Origin: Hyaloperonospora brassicae | Lineage: Eukaryota > Oomycota > Peronosporomycetes > Peronosporales > Peronosporaceae | Assembly (NCBI GenBank): GCA_947650285.1 | Contig: CANTFL010000770.1 | Location: forward strand, 1 to 64,000 | Length of the DNA stretch: 64,000 bases | Reading direction: 5' to 3' | Shown here: piece after piece, positions 23,197 through 35,254 of the stretch | Layout of the letters: the number at the start of each line of letters is the position of its first letter | How positions within the stretch are numbered: the first letter of the stretch is position 1 | Notes under the pieces: generated by a model | Told to the model about the DNA's origin: nothing | What the model saw: only the letters and a program-made list of their open reading frames with translations | The model's database searches: none | Program-made: the position numbers and the translations under genes

Positions 23197-26100
23197 GTCG
23201 AGGTATGAACCGTTGATGATGAGACTCGTGCAGGTCGAAATCGTGTAGATTCAACTCGTCAATGTTTAACTCATACAGGTTGAACTCGTATCGGTCTTCG
23301 CCGTCGAGGTCTAACCCGTCGAGATTGAATTCATATGTATTTGGCCCATCGAGGTGTAAATCGTATCGGTTTCACTCAGCTAGGTCCAATTCGTCGAGCT
23401 TCAGACTTGTCGAGGTCAAACTAGTATGTGTCTTACTCGCCGAGGTCACACCCGTCGAGATTCAATTGGTATGGGTTTGGCTCATCGAGATTCGAATTGT
23501 ATAGGCTAAGCTCGTATGGATTCAATTCGTCGAGCTTCAGACTTGTAGAGGTCACACTTGTACGGGTATTACTCGTCGAGGTCGGATCCGTTGATGATGA
23601 GACTCGTGCAGGTCGAAATCGTGTAGATTCAACTCGTCAATGTTTAACTCATACAGGTTGAACTCGTATCGGTCTTCGCCGTCGAGGTCTAACCCGTCGA
23701 GATCGAATTCATATGTATTTGGCCCATCGAGGTGTAAATCGTATCGGTTTCACTCAGCTAGGTCCAATTCGTCGAGCTTCAGACTTGTCAAGGTCAAACA
23801 AGTATGTGTCTTACTCGTCGAGGTATGAACCGTTGATGTTGAGACTCGTGCAGGTCGAAATCGTGTAGATTCAACTCGTCAATGTATAACTCATACAGGT
23901 TGAACTCGTATCGGTCTTCACCGTCGATGTGTAACCCGTCGAGATTGAATTCATATGTATTTGGCCCATCGAGGTGTAAATCGTATCGGTTTCACTCAGC
24001 TAGGTCCAATTCGTCGAGCTTCAGACTTGTCAAGGTCAAACAAGTATGTGTCTTACTCGTCGAGGTATGAACCGTTGATGATGAGACTCGTGCAGGTCGA
24101 AATCGTGTAGATTCAACTCGTCAATGTTTAACTCATACAGGTTGAACTCGTATCGGTCTTCACCGTCGAGGTCTAACCCGTCGAGATCGATATCATATGT
24201 ATTTGGCCCATCGAGGTGTAAATCGTATCGGTTTCACTCAGCTAGGTCCAATTCGTCGAGCTTCAGACTTGTCAAGGTCAAACAAGTATGTGTCTTACTC
24301 GTCGAGGTATGAACCGTTGATGATGAGACTCGTGCAGGTCGAAATCGTGTAGATTCAACTCGTCAATGTTTAACTCATACAGGTTGAACTCGTATCGGTC
24401 TTCACCGTCGAGGTCTAACCCGTCGAGATCGAATTCATATGTATTTGGCCCATCGAGGTGTAAATCGTATCGGTTTCACTCAGCTAGGTCCAATTCGTCG
24501 AGCTTCAGACTTGTCGAGGTCAAACTAGTATGTGTCTTACTCGCCGAGGTCACACCCGTCGAGATTCAATTGGTATGGGTTTGGCTCATCGAGATTCGAA
24601 TTGTATAGGCTAAGCTCGTATGGATCCAATTCGTCGAGATGTAGACTTGTCGAGGTCAAACTTGTACGGGTCTTACTCGTCGAGGTCGGATCCGTTGATG
24701 ATGAGACTCGTGCAGGTCGAAATCGTGTAGATTCAACTCGTCAATGTTTAACTCATACAGGTTGAACTCGTATCGGTCTTCACCGTCGAGGTCTAACCCG
24801 TCGAGATCGAATTCATATGTATTTGGCCCATCGAGGTGTAAATCGTATCGGTTTCACTCAGCTAGGTCCAATTCGTCGAGCTTCAGACTTGTCAAGGTCA
24901 AACAAGTATGTGTCTTACTCGTCGAGGTATGAACCGTTGATGATGAGACTCGTGCAGGTCGAAATCGTGTAGATTCAACTCGTCAATGTATAACTCATAC
25001 AGGTTGAGCTAGTATCGGTCTTCGCCGTCGATGTGTAACCCGTCGAGATTGAATTCATATGTATTTGGCCCATCGAGGTGTAAATCGTATCGGTTTCACT
25101 CAGCTAGGTCCAATTCGTCGAGCTTCAGACTTGTCAAGGTCAAACAAGTATGTGTCTTACTCGTCGAGGTATGAACCGTTGATGTTGAGACTCGTGCAGG
25201 TCGAAATCGTGTAGATTCAACTCGTCAATGTATAACTCATACAGGTTGAACTCGTATCGGTCTTCACCGTCGAGGTCTAACCCGTCGAGATCGATATTCA
25301 TATGTATTTGGCCCATCGAGGTGTAAATCGTATCGGTTTCACTCAGCTAGGTCCAATTCGTCGAGCTTCAGACTTGTCAAGGTCAAACAAGTATGTGTCT
25401 TACTCGTCGAGGTATGAACCGTTGATGATGAGACTCGTGCAGGTCGAAATCGTGTAGATTCAACTCGTCAATGTATAACTCATACAGGTTGAACTCGTAT
25501 CGGTCTTCACCGTCGAGGTCTAACCCGTCGAGATCGATATCATATGTATTTGGCCCATCGAGGTGTAAATCGTATCGGTTTCACTCAGCTAGGTCCAATT
25601 CGTCGAGCTTCAGACTTGTCAAGGTCAAACAAGTATGTGTCTTACTCGTCGAGGTATGAACCGTTGATGATGAGACTCGTGCAGGTCGAAATCGTGTAGA
25701 TTCAACTCGTCAATGTATAACTCATACAGGTTGAACTCGTATCGGTCTTCGCCGTCGAGGTCTAACCCGTCGAGATTGAATTCATATGTATTTGGCCCAT
25801 CGAGGTGTAAATCGTATCGGTTTCACTCAGCTAGGTCCAATTCGTCGAGCTTCAGACTTGTCGAGGTCAAACAAGTATGTGTCTTACTCGTCGAGGTATG
25901 AACCGTTGATGTTGAGACTCGTGCAGGTCGAAATCGTGTAGATTCAACTCGTCAATGTATAACTCATACAGGTTGAGCTCGTATCGGTCTTCGCCGTCGA
26001 GGTCTAACCCGTCGAGATCGAATTCATATGTATTTGGCCCATCGAGGTGTAAATCGCATCGGTTTCACTCAGCTAGGTCCAATTCGTCGAGCTTCAGACT

Positions 26101-28919
26101 TGTCAAGGTCAAACAAGTATGTGTCTTACTCGTCGAGGTATGAACCGTTGATGTTGAGACTCGTGCAGGTCGAAATCGTGTAGATTCAACTCGTCAATGT
26201 ATAACTCATACAGGTTGAACTCGTATCGGTCTTCACCGTCGATGTGTAACCCGTCGAGATTGAATTCATATGTATTTGGCCCATCGAGGTGTAAATCGTA
26301 TCGGTTTCACTCAGCTAGGTCCAATTCGTCGAGCTTCAGACTTGTCAAGGTCAAACAAGTATGTGTCTTACTCGTCGAGGTATGAACCGTTGATGATGAG
26401 ACTCGTGCAGGTCGAAATCGTGTAGATTCAACTCGTCAATGTATAACTCATACAGGTTGAACTCGTATCGGTCTTCACCGTCGAGGTCTAACCCGTCGAG
26501 ATCGATATCATATGTATTTGGCCCATCGAGGTGTAAATCGTATCGGTTTCACTCAGCTAGGTCCAATTCGTCGAGCTTCAGACTTGTCAAGGTCAAACAA
26601 GTATGTGTCTTACTCGTCGAGGTATGAACCGTTGATGATGAGACTCGTGCAGGTCGAAATCGTGTAGATTCAACTCGTCAATGTATAACTCATACAGGTT
26701 GAACTCGTATCGGTCTTCGCCGTCGAGGTCTAACCCGTCGAGATCGAATTCATATGTATTTGGCCCATCGAGGTGTAAATCGTATCGGTTTCACTCAGCT
26801 AGGTCCAATTCGTCGAGCTTCAGACTTGTCGAGGTCAAACTAGTATGTGTCTTACTCGCCGAGGTCACACCCGTCGAGATTCAATTGGTATGGGTTTGGC
26901 TCATCGAGATTCGAATTGTATAGGCTAAGCTCGTATAGATCCAATTCGTCGAGATGTAGACTTGTCGAGGTCACACTTGTACGGGTCTTACTCGTCGAGG
27001 TCGGATCCGTTGATGATGAGACTCGTGCAGGTCGAAATCGTGTAGATTCAACTCGTCAATGTTTAACTCATACAGGTTGAACTCGTATCGGTCTTCGCCG
27101 TCGAGGTCTAACCCGTCGAGATCGAATTCATATGTATTTGGCCCATCGAGGTGTAAATCGTATCGGTTTCACTCAGCTAGGTCCAATATCGTCGAGCTTC
27201 AGACTTGTCAAGGTCAAACAAGTATGTGTCTTACTCGTCGAGGTATGAACCGTTGATGTTGAGACTTGTGCAGGTCGAAATCGTGTAGATTCAACTCGTC
27301 AATGTATAACTCATACAGGTTGAACTCGTATCGGTCTTCGCCGTCGAGGTCTAACCCGTCGAGATTGAATTCATATGTATTTGGCCCATCGAGGTGTAAA
27401 TCGTATCGGTTTCACTCAGCTAGGTCCAATTCGTCGAGCTTCAGACTTGTCGAGGTCAAACTAGTATGTGTCTTACTCGCCGAGGTCACACCCGTCGAGA
27501 TTCAATTGGTATGGGTTTGGCTCATCGAGATTCGAATTGTATAGGCTAAGCTCGTATGGATCCAATTCGTCGAGATGTAGACTTGTCGAGGTCAAACTTG
27601 TACGGGTCTTACTCGTCGAGGTCGGATCCGTTGATGATGAGACTCGTGCAGGTCGAAATCGTGTAGATTCAACTCGTCAATGTTTAACTCATACAGGTTG
27701 AACTCGTATCGGTCTTCACCGTCGAGGTCTAACCCGTCGAGATCGAATTCATATGTATTTGGCCCATCGAGGTGTAAATCGTATCGGTTTCACTCAGCTA
27801 GGTCCAATTCGTCGAGCTTCAGACTTGTCAAGGTCAAACAAGTATGTGTCTTACTCGTCGAGGTATGAACCGTTGATGATGAGACTCGTGCAGGTCGAAA
27901 TCGTGTAGATTCAACTCGTCAATGTATAACTCATACAGGTTGAACTCGTATCGGTCTTCACCGTCGAGGTCTAACCCGTCGAGATCGAATTCATATGTAT
28001 TTGGCCCATCGAGGTGTAAATCGTATCGGTTTCACTCAGCTAGGTCCAATTCGTCGAGCTTCAGACTTGTCAAGGTCAAACTAGTATGTGTCTTACTCGC
28101 CGAGGTCACACCCGTCGAGATTCAATTGGTATGGGTTTGGCTCATCGAGATTCGAATTGTATAGGCTAAGCTAGTATGGATCCAATTCGTCGAGATGTAG
28201 ACTTGTCGAGGTCAAACTTGTACGGGTCTTACTCGTCGAGGTCGGATCCGTTGATGATGAGACTCGTGCAGGTCGAAATCGTGTAGATTCAACTCGTCAA
28301 TGTTTAACTCATACAGGTTGAACTCGTATCGGTCTTCGCCGTCGAGGTCTAACCCGTCGAGATCGAATTCATATGTATTTGGCCCATCGAGGTGTAAATC
28401 GTATCGGTTTCACTCAGCTAGGTCCAATACGTCGAGCTTCAGACTTGTCAAGGTCAAACAAGTATGTGTCTTACTCGTCGAGGTATGAACCGTTGATGTT
28501 GAGACTTGTGCAGGTCGAAATCGTGTAGATTCAACTCGTCAATGTTTAACTCATACAGGTTGAACTCGTATCGGTCTTCACCGTCGAGGTCTAACCCGTC
28601 GAGATCGAATTCATATGTATTTGGCCCATCGAGGTGTAAATCGTATCGGTTTCACTCAGCTAGGTCCAATTCGTCGAGCTTCAGACTTGTCGAGGTCAAA
28701 CTAGTATGTGTCTTACTCGCCGAGGTCACACCCGTCGAGATTCAATTGGTATGGGTTTGGCTCATCGAGATTCGAATTGTATAGGCTAAGCTCGTATGGA
28801 TCCAATTCGTCGAGATGTAGACTTGTCGAGGTCAAACTTGTACGGGTCTTACTCGTCGAGGTCGGATCCGTTGATGATGAGACTCGTGCAGGTCGAAATC
28901 GTGTAGATTCAACTCGTCA

Positions 28920-29161
28920 ATGTTTAACTCATACAGGTTGAACTCGTATCGGTCTTCGCCGTCGAGGTCTAACCCGTCGAGATCGAATTCATATGTATTT
29001 GGCCCATCGAGGTGTAAATCGTATCGGTTTCACTCAGCTAGGTCCAATTCGTCGAGCTTCAGACTTGTCAAGGTCAAACAAGTATGTGTCTTACTCGTCG
29101 AGGTATGAACCGTTGATGTTGAGACTCGTGCAGGTCGAAATCGTGTAGATTCAACTCGTCA
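28920..29161 (+). repeat. Representative short unit S (242 bp) with 15-bp internal register
   Basis: Cut into 15-mers from the preceding seam, S consists of 16 related blocks plus a 2-base seam (ag) after gaaccgttgatg[at]tg. Example blocks are actcgtgcaggtcga, actcatacaggttga, acccgtcgagatcga, gcccatcgaggtgta, attcgtcgagcttca and tactcgtcgaggtat. The shared skeleton is a pyrimidine-rich start, cgt/cat in the middle, then agg/aga and a t-rich end. I counted 53 C, 58 G and 20 CpG in the consensus. The 15-base register explains the pentapeptide-periodic translations on the plus strand; the frame ends at gtaTGA in each S unit. Confidence 0.93.
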
Positions 29162-29539
29162 ATGTTTAACTCATACAGGTTGAACTCGTATCGGTCTTCG
29201 CCGTCGAGGTCTAACCCGTCGAGATCGAATTCATATGTATTTGGCCCATCGAGGTGTAAATCGTATCGGTTTCACTCAGCTAGGTCCAATTCGTCGAGCT
29301 TCAGACTTGTCAAGGTCAAACTAGTATGTGTCTTACTCGCCGAGGTCACACCCGTCGAGATTCAATTGGTATGGGTTTGGCTCATCGAGATTCGAATTGT
29401 ATAGGCTAAGCTCGTATAGATCCAATTCGTCGAGATGTAGACTTGTCGAGGTCAAACTTGTACGGGTCTTACTCGTCGAGGTCGGATCCGTTGATGATGA
29501 GACTCGTGCAGGTCGAAATCGTGTAGATTCAACTCGTCA

Positions 29540-29917
29540 ATGTTTAACTCATACAGGTTGAACTCGTATCGGTCTTCGCCGTCGAGGTCTAACCCGTCGA
29601 GATCGAATTCATATGTATTTGGCCCATCGAGGTGTAAATCGTATCGGTTTCACTCAGCTAGGTCCAATTCGTCGAGCTTCAGACTTGTCGAGGTCAAACT
29701 AGTATGTGTCTTACTCGCCGAGGTCACACCCGTCGAGATTCAATTGGTATGGGTTTGGCTCATCGAGATTCGAATTGTATAGGCTAAGCTCGTATGGATC
29801 CAATTCGTCGAGATGTAGACTTGTCGAGGTCAAACTTGTACGGGTCTTACTCGTCGAGGTCGGATCCGTTGATGATGAGACTCGTGCAGGTCGAAATCGT
29901 GTAGATTCAACTCGTCA
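29540..29917 (+). repeat. Representative long unit L (378 bp)
   Basis: L equals S plus 136 bp (nine 15-bp blocks plus one base), so 378 = 25 x 15 + 3. It contains SpeI (actagt) in the first copy of the duplicated part and BamHI sites (ggatcc) in the second copy and the tail. The plus-strand frame that is open in S ends here at the TAG of gtatagg, inside the second copy. Confidence 0.93.
29592..29863 (+). repeat. 136-bp internal tandem duplication that distinguishes L from S
   Basis: Copy A is 29592-29727 and copy B is 29728-29863. Both start acccgtcgagat and run through matching blocks: attcatatgtatttg against attggtatgggtttg, gcccatcgagg against gctcatcgaga, attcgtcgagc against attcgtcgaga, gacttgtcgaggtca identical, and tactcg[ct]cgaggtc. 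By eye, 105 of 136 positions match. The best-conserved part is the last 45 bp of blocks (40 of 45). S retains a single version of this segment, so S and L interconvert by one unequal exchange of 136 bp. Confidence 0.9.
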
Positions 29918-32900
29918 ATGTTTAACTCATACAGGTTGAACTCGTATCGGTCTTCGCCGTCGAGGTCTAACCCGTCGAGATCGAATTCATATGTATTTGG
30001 CCCATCGAGGTGTAAATCGTATCGGTTTCACTCAGCTAGGTCCAATTCGTCGAGCTTCAGACTTGTCAAGGTCAAACTAGTATGTGTCTTACTCGTCGAG
30101 GTATGAACCGTTGATGTTGAGACTTGTGCAGGTCGAAATCGTGTAGATTCAACTCGTCAATGTTTAACTCATACAGGTTGAACTCGTATCGGTCTTCGCC
30201 GTCGAGGTCTAACCCGTCGAGATCGAATTCATATGTATTTGGCCCATCGAGGTGTAAATCGTATCGGTTTCACTCAGCTAGGTCCAATTCGTCGAGCTTC
30301 AGACTTGTCAAGGTCAAACAAGTATGTGTCTTACTCGTCGAGGTATGAACCGTTGATGTTGAGACTTGTGCAGGTCGAAATCGTGTAGATTCAACTCGTC
30401 AATGTTTAACTCATACAGGTTGAACTCGTATCGGTCTTCGCCGTCGAGGTCTAACCCGTCGAGATCGAATTCATATGTATTTGGCCCATCGAGGTGTAAA
30501 TCGTATCGGTTTCACTCAGCTAGGTCCAATTCGTCGAGCTTCAGACTTGTCAAGGTCAAACAAGTATGTGTCTTACTCGTCGAGGTATGAACCGTTGATG
30601 ATGAGACTCGTGCAGGTCGAAATCGTGTAGATTCAACTCGTCAATGTTTAACTCATACAGGTTGAACTCGTATCGGTCTTCACCGTCGAGGTCTAACCCG
30701 TCGAGATCGAATTCATATGTATTTGGCCCATCGAGGTGTAAATCGTATCGGTTTCACTCAGCTAGGTCCAATTCGTCGAGCTTCAGACTTGTCGAGGTCA
30801 AACTAGTATGTGTCTTACTCGCCGAGGTCACACCCGTCGAGATTCAATTGGTATGGGTTTGGCTCATCGAGATTCGAATTGTATAGGCTAAGCTCGTATG
30901 GATCCAATTCGTCGAGATGTAGACTTGTCGAGGTCAAACTTGTACGGGTCTTACTCGTCGAGGTCGGATCCGTTGATGATGAGACTCGTGCAGGTCGAAA
31001 TCGTGTAGATTCAACTCGTCAATGTTTAACTCATACAGGTTGAACTCGTATCGGTCTTCGCCGTCGAGGTCTAACCCGTCGAGATCGAATTCATATGTAT
31101 TTGGCCCATCGAGGTGTAAATCGTATCGGTTTCACTCAGCTAGGTCCAATTCGTCGAGCTTCAGACTTGTCGAGGTCAAACTAGTATGTGTCTTACTCGC
31201 CGAGGTCACACCCGTCGAGATTCAATTGGTATGGGTTTGGCTCATCGAGATTCGAATTGTATAGGCTAAGCTCGTATGGATCCAATTCGTCGAGATGTAG
31301 ACTTGTCGAGGTCAAACTTGTACGGGTCTTACTCGTCGAGGTCGGATCCGTTGATGATGAGACTCGTGCAGGTCGAAATCGTGTAGATTCAACTCGTCAA
31401 TGTTTAACTCATACAGGTTGAACTCGTATCGGTCTTCGCCGTCGAGGTCTAACCCGTCGAGATCGAATTCATATGTATTTGGCCCATCGAGGTGTAAATC
31501 GTATCGGTTTCACTCAGCTAGGTCCAATTCGTCGAGCTTCAGACTTGTCAAGGTCAAACAAGTATGTGTCTTACTCGTCGAGGTATGAACCGTTGATGTT
31601 GAGACTCGTGCAGGTCGAAATCGTGTAGATTCAACTCGTCAATGTTTAACTCATACAGGTTGAACTCGTATCGGTCTTCGCCGTCGAGGTCTAACCCGTC
31701 GAGATCGAATTCATATGTATTTGGCCCATCGAGGTGTAAATCGTATCGGTTTCACTCAGCTAGGTCCAATTCGTCGAGCTTCAGACTTGTCGAGGTCAAA
31801 CTAGTATGTGTCTTACTCGCCGAGGTCACACCCGTCGAGATTCAATTGGTATGGGTTTGGCTCATCGAGATTCGAATTGTATAGGCTATGCTCGTATGGA
31901 TCCAATTCGTCGAGATGTAGACTTGTCGAGGTCAAACTTGTACGGGTCTTACTCGTCGAGGTCGGATCCGTTGATGATGAGACTCGTGCAGGTCGAAATC
32001 GTGTAGATTCAACTCGTCAATGTTTAACTCATACAGGTTGAACTCGTATCGGTCTTCGCCGTCGAGGTCTAACCCGTCGAGATCGAATTCATATGTATTT
32101 GGCCCATCGAGGTGTAAATCGTATCGGTTTCACTCAGCTAGGTCCAATTCGTCGAGCTTCAGACTTGTCAAGGTCAAACTAGTATGTGTCTTACTCGTCG
32201 AGGTATGAACCGTTGATGTTGAGACTTGTGCAGGTCGAAATCGTGTAGATTCAACTCGTCAATGTTTAACTCATACAGGTTGAACTCGTATCGGTCTTCG
32301 CCGTCGAGGTCTAACCCGTCGAGATCGAATCATATGTATTTGGCCCATCGAGGTGTAAATCGTATCGGTTTCACTCAGCTAGGTCCAATTCGTCGAGCTT
32401 CAGACTTGTCAAGGTCAAACTAGTATGTGTCTTACTCGTCGAGGTATGAACCGTTGATGTTGAGACTCGTGCAGGTCGAAATCGTGTAGATTCAACTCGT
32501 CAATGTATAACTCATACAGGTTGAACTCGTATCGGTCTTCGCCGTCGAGGTCTAACCCGTCGAGATCGAATTCATATGTATTTGGCCCATCGAGGTGTAA
32601 ATCGTATCGGTTTCACTCAGCTAGGTCCAATTCGTCGAGCTTCAGACTTGTCGAGGTCAAACTAGTATGTGTCTTACTCGCCGAGGTCACACCCGTCGAG
32701 ATTCAATTGGTATGGGTTTGGCTCATCGAGATTCGAATTGTATAGGCTAAGCTCGTATGGATCCAATTCGTCGAGATGTAGACTTGTCGAGGTCAAACTT
32801 GTACGGGTCTTACTCGTCGAGGTCGGATCCGTTGATGATGAGACTTGTGCAGGTCGAAATCGTGTAGATTCAACTCGTCAATGTTTAACTCATACAGGTT

Positions 32901-33122
32901 GAACTCGTATCGGTCTTCGCCGTCGAGGTCTAACCCGTCGAGATCGAATTCATATGTATTTGGCCCATCGAGGTGTAAATCGTATCGGTTTCACTCAGCT
33001 AGGTCCAATTCGTCGAGCTTCAGACTTGTCAAGGTCAAACAAGTATGTGTCTTACTCGTCGAGGTATGAACCGTTGATGATGAGACTCGTGCAGGTCGAA
33101 ATCGTGTAGATTCAACTCGTCA

Positions 33123-35254
33123 ATGTTTAACTCATACAGGTTGAACTCGTATCGGTCTTCGCCGTCGAGGTTGCTAACCCGTCGAGATCGAATTCATATG
33201 TATTTGGCCCATCGAGGTGTAAATCGTATCGGTTTCACTCAGCTAGGTCCAATTCGTCGAGCTTCAGACTTGTCGAGGTCAAACTAGTATGTGTCTTACT
33301 CGCCGAGGTCACACCCGTCGAGATTCAATTGGTATGGGTTTGGCTCATCGAGATTCGAATTGTATAGGCTAAGCTCGTATGGATCCAATTCGTCGAGATG
33401 TAGACTTGTCGAGGTCAAACTTGTACGGGTCTTACTCGTCGAGGTCGGATCCGTTGATGATGAGACTCGTGCAGGTCGAAATCGTGTAGATTCAACTCGT
33501 CAATGTTTAACTCATACAGGTTGAACTCGTATCGGTCTTCGCCGTCGAGGTCTAACCCGCCGAGATCGAATTCATATGTATTTGGCCCATCGAGGTGTAA
33601 ATCGTATCGGTTTCACTCAGCTAGGTCCAATTCGTCGAGCTTCAGACTTGTCAAGGTCAAACAAGTATGTGTCTTACTCGTCGAGGTATGAACCGTTGAT
33701 GTTGAGACTCGTGCAGGTCGAAATCGTGTAGATTCAACTCGTCAATGTTTAACTCATACAGGTTGAACTCGTATCGGTCTTCGCCGTCGAGGTCTAACCC
33801 GTCGAGATCGAATTCATATGTATTTGGCCCATCGAGGTGTAAATCGTATCGGTTTCACTCAGCTAGGTCCAATTCGTCGAGCTTCAGACTTGTCGAGGTC
33901 AAACTAGTATGTGTCTTACTCGCCGAGGTCACACCCGTCGAGATTCAATTGGTATGGGTTTGGCTCATCGAGATTCGAATTGTATAGGCTAAGCTCGTAT
34001 GGATCCAATTCGTCGAGATGTAGACTTGTCGAGGTCAAACTTGTACGGGTCTTACTCGTCGAGGTCGGATCCGTTGATGATGAGACTCGTGCAGGTCGAA
34101 ATCGTGTAGATTCAACTCGTCAATGTTTAACTCATACAGGTTGAACTCGTATCGGTCTTCGCCGTCGAGGTCTAACCCGTCGAGATCGAATTCATATGTA
34201 TTTGGCCCATCGAGGTGTAAATCGTATCGGTTTCACTCAGCTAGGTCCAATTCGTCGAGCTTCAGACTTGTCGAGGTCAAACTAGTATGTGTCTTACTCG
34301 CCGAGGTCACACCCGTCGAGATTCAATTGGTATGGGTTTGGCTCATCGAGATTCGAATTGTATAGGCTAAGCTCGTATGGATCCAATTCGTCGAGATGTA
34401 GACTTGTCGAGGTCAAACTTGTACGGGTCTTACTCGTCGAGGTCGGATCCGTTGATGATGAGACTCGTGCAGGTCGAAATCGTGTAGATTCAACTCGTCA
34501 ATGTTTAACTCATACAGGTTGAACTCGTATCGGTCTTCGCCGTCGAGGTCTAACCCGTCGAGATCGAATTCATATGTATTTGGCCCATCGAGGTGTAAAT
34601 CGTATCGGTTTCACTCAGCTAGGTCCAATTCGTCGAGCTTCAGACTTGTCGAGGTCAAACTAGTATGTGTCTTACTCGCCGAGGTCACACCCGTCGAGAT
34701 TCAATTGGTATGGGTTTGGCCATCGAGATTCGAATTGTATAGGCTAAGCTCGTATGGATCCAATTCGTCGAGATGTAGACTTGTCGAGGTCAAACTTGTA
34801 CGGGTCTTACTCGTCGAGGTCGGATCCGTTGATGATGAGACTCGTGCAGGTCGAAATCGTGTAGATTCAACTCGTCAATGTTTAACTCATACAGGTTGAA
34901 CTCGTATCGGTCTTCGCCGTCGAGGTGCTAACCCGTCGAGATCGAATTCATATGTATTTGGCCCATCGAGGTGTAAATCGTATCGGTTTCACTCAGCTAG
35001 GTCCAATTCGTCGAGCTTCAGACTTGTCAAGGTCAAACTAGTATGTGTCTTACGCCGAGGTCACACCCGTCGAGATTCAATTGGTATGGGTTTGGCTCAT
35101 CGAGATTCGAATTGTATAGGCTAAGCTCGTATGGATCCAATTCGTCGAGATGTAGACTTGTCGAGGTCAAACTTGTACGGGTCTTACTCGTCGAGGTCGG
35201 ATCCGTTGATGATGAGACTCGTGCAGGTCGAAATCGTGTAGATTCAACTCGTCA
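33123..35254 (+). repeat. Cluster of L units with small indels around gaggtctaaccc
   Basis: The L unit at 33123 has gaggttgctaaccc (two extra bases) and that at 34878 has gaggtgctaaccc (one extra) plus a two-base loss in cttacgccg. The L unit at 34501 has lost one base in tttggccatcg, which makes its two plus-strand frames read as one 132-codon frame. L units 33745 and 34123 in between are normal. Of the 19 indel units in the window, three fall in these 2.1 kb. Confidence 0.85.

Larger units (their letters stand above)
18074..26680 (+). repeat. Array segment C: 23 S and 8 L units
   Basis: L units start at 18074, 19178, 20524 (379 bp), 20903, 21281 (393 bp), 21674, 23262 and 24366. Those at 20524-21674 form an unbroken run of four. 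Local markers are attcgacgagc and cttgtagagg in the second copy of several L units, ggtctgggtttggccc in the L units at 20524 and 21281, and gagctagtatcgg in the S units at 20282, 22778 and 24986. The S unit at 25228 is 243 bp (gatattcat). The segment is built from 1104-bp and 2496-bp higher-order repeats. Confidence 0.96.
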
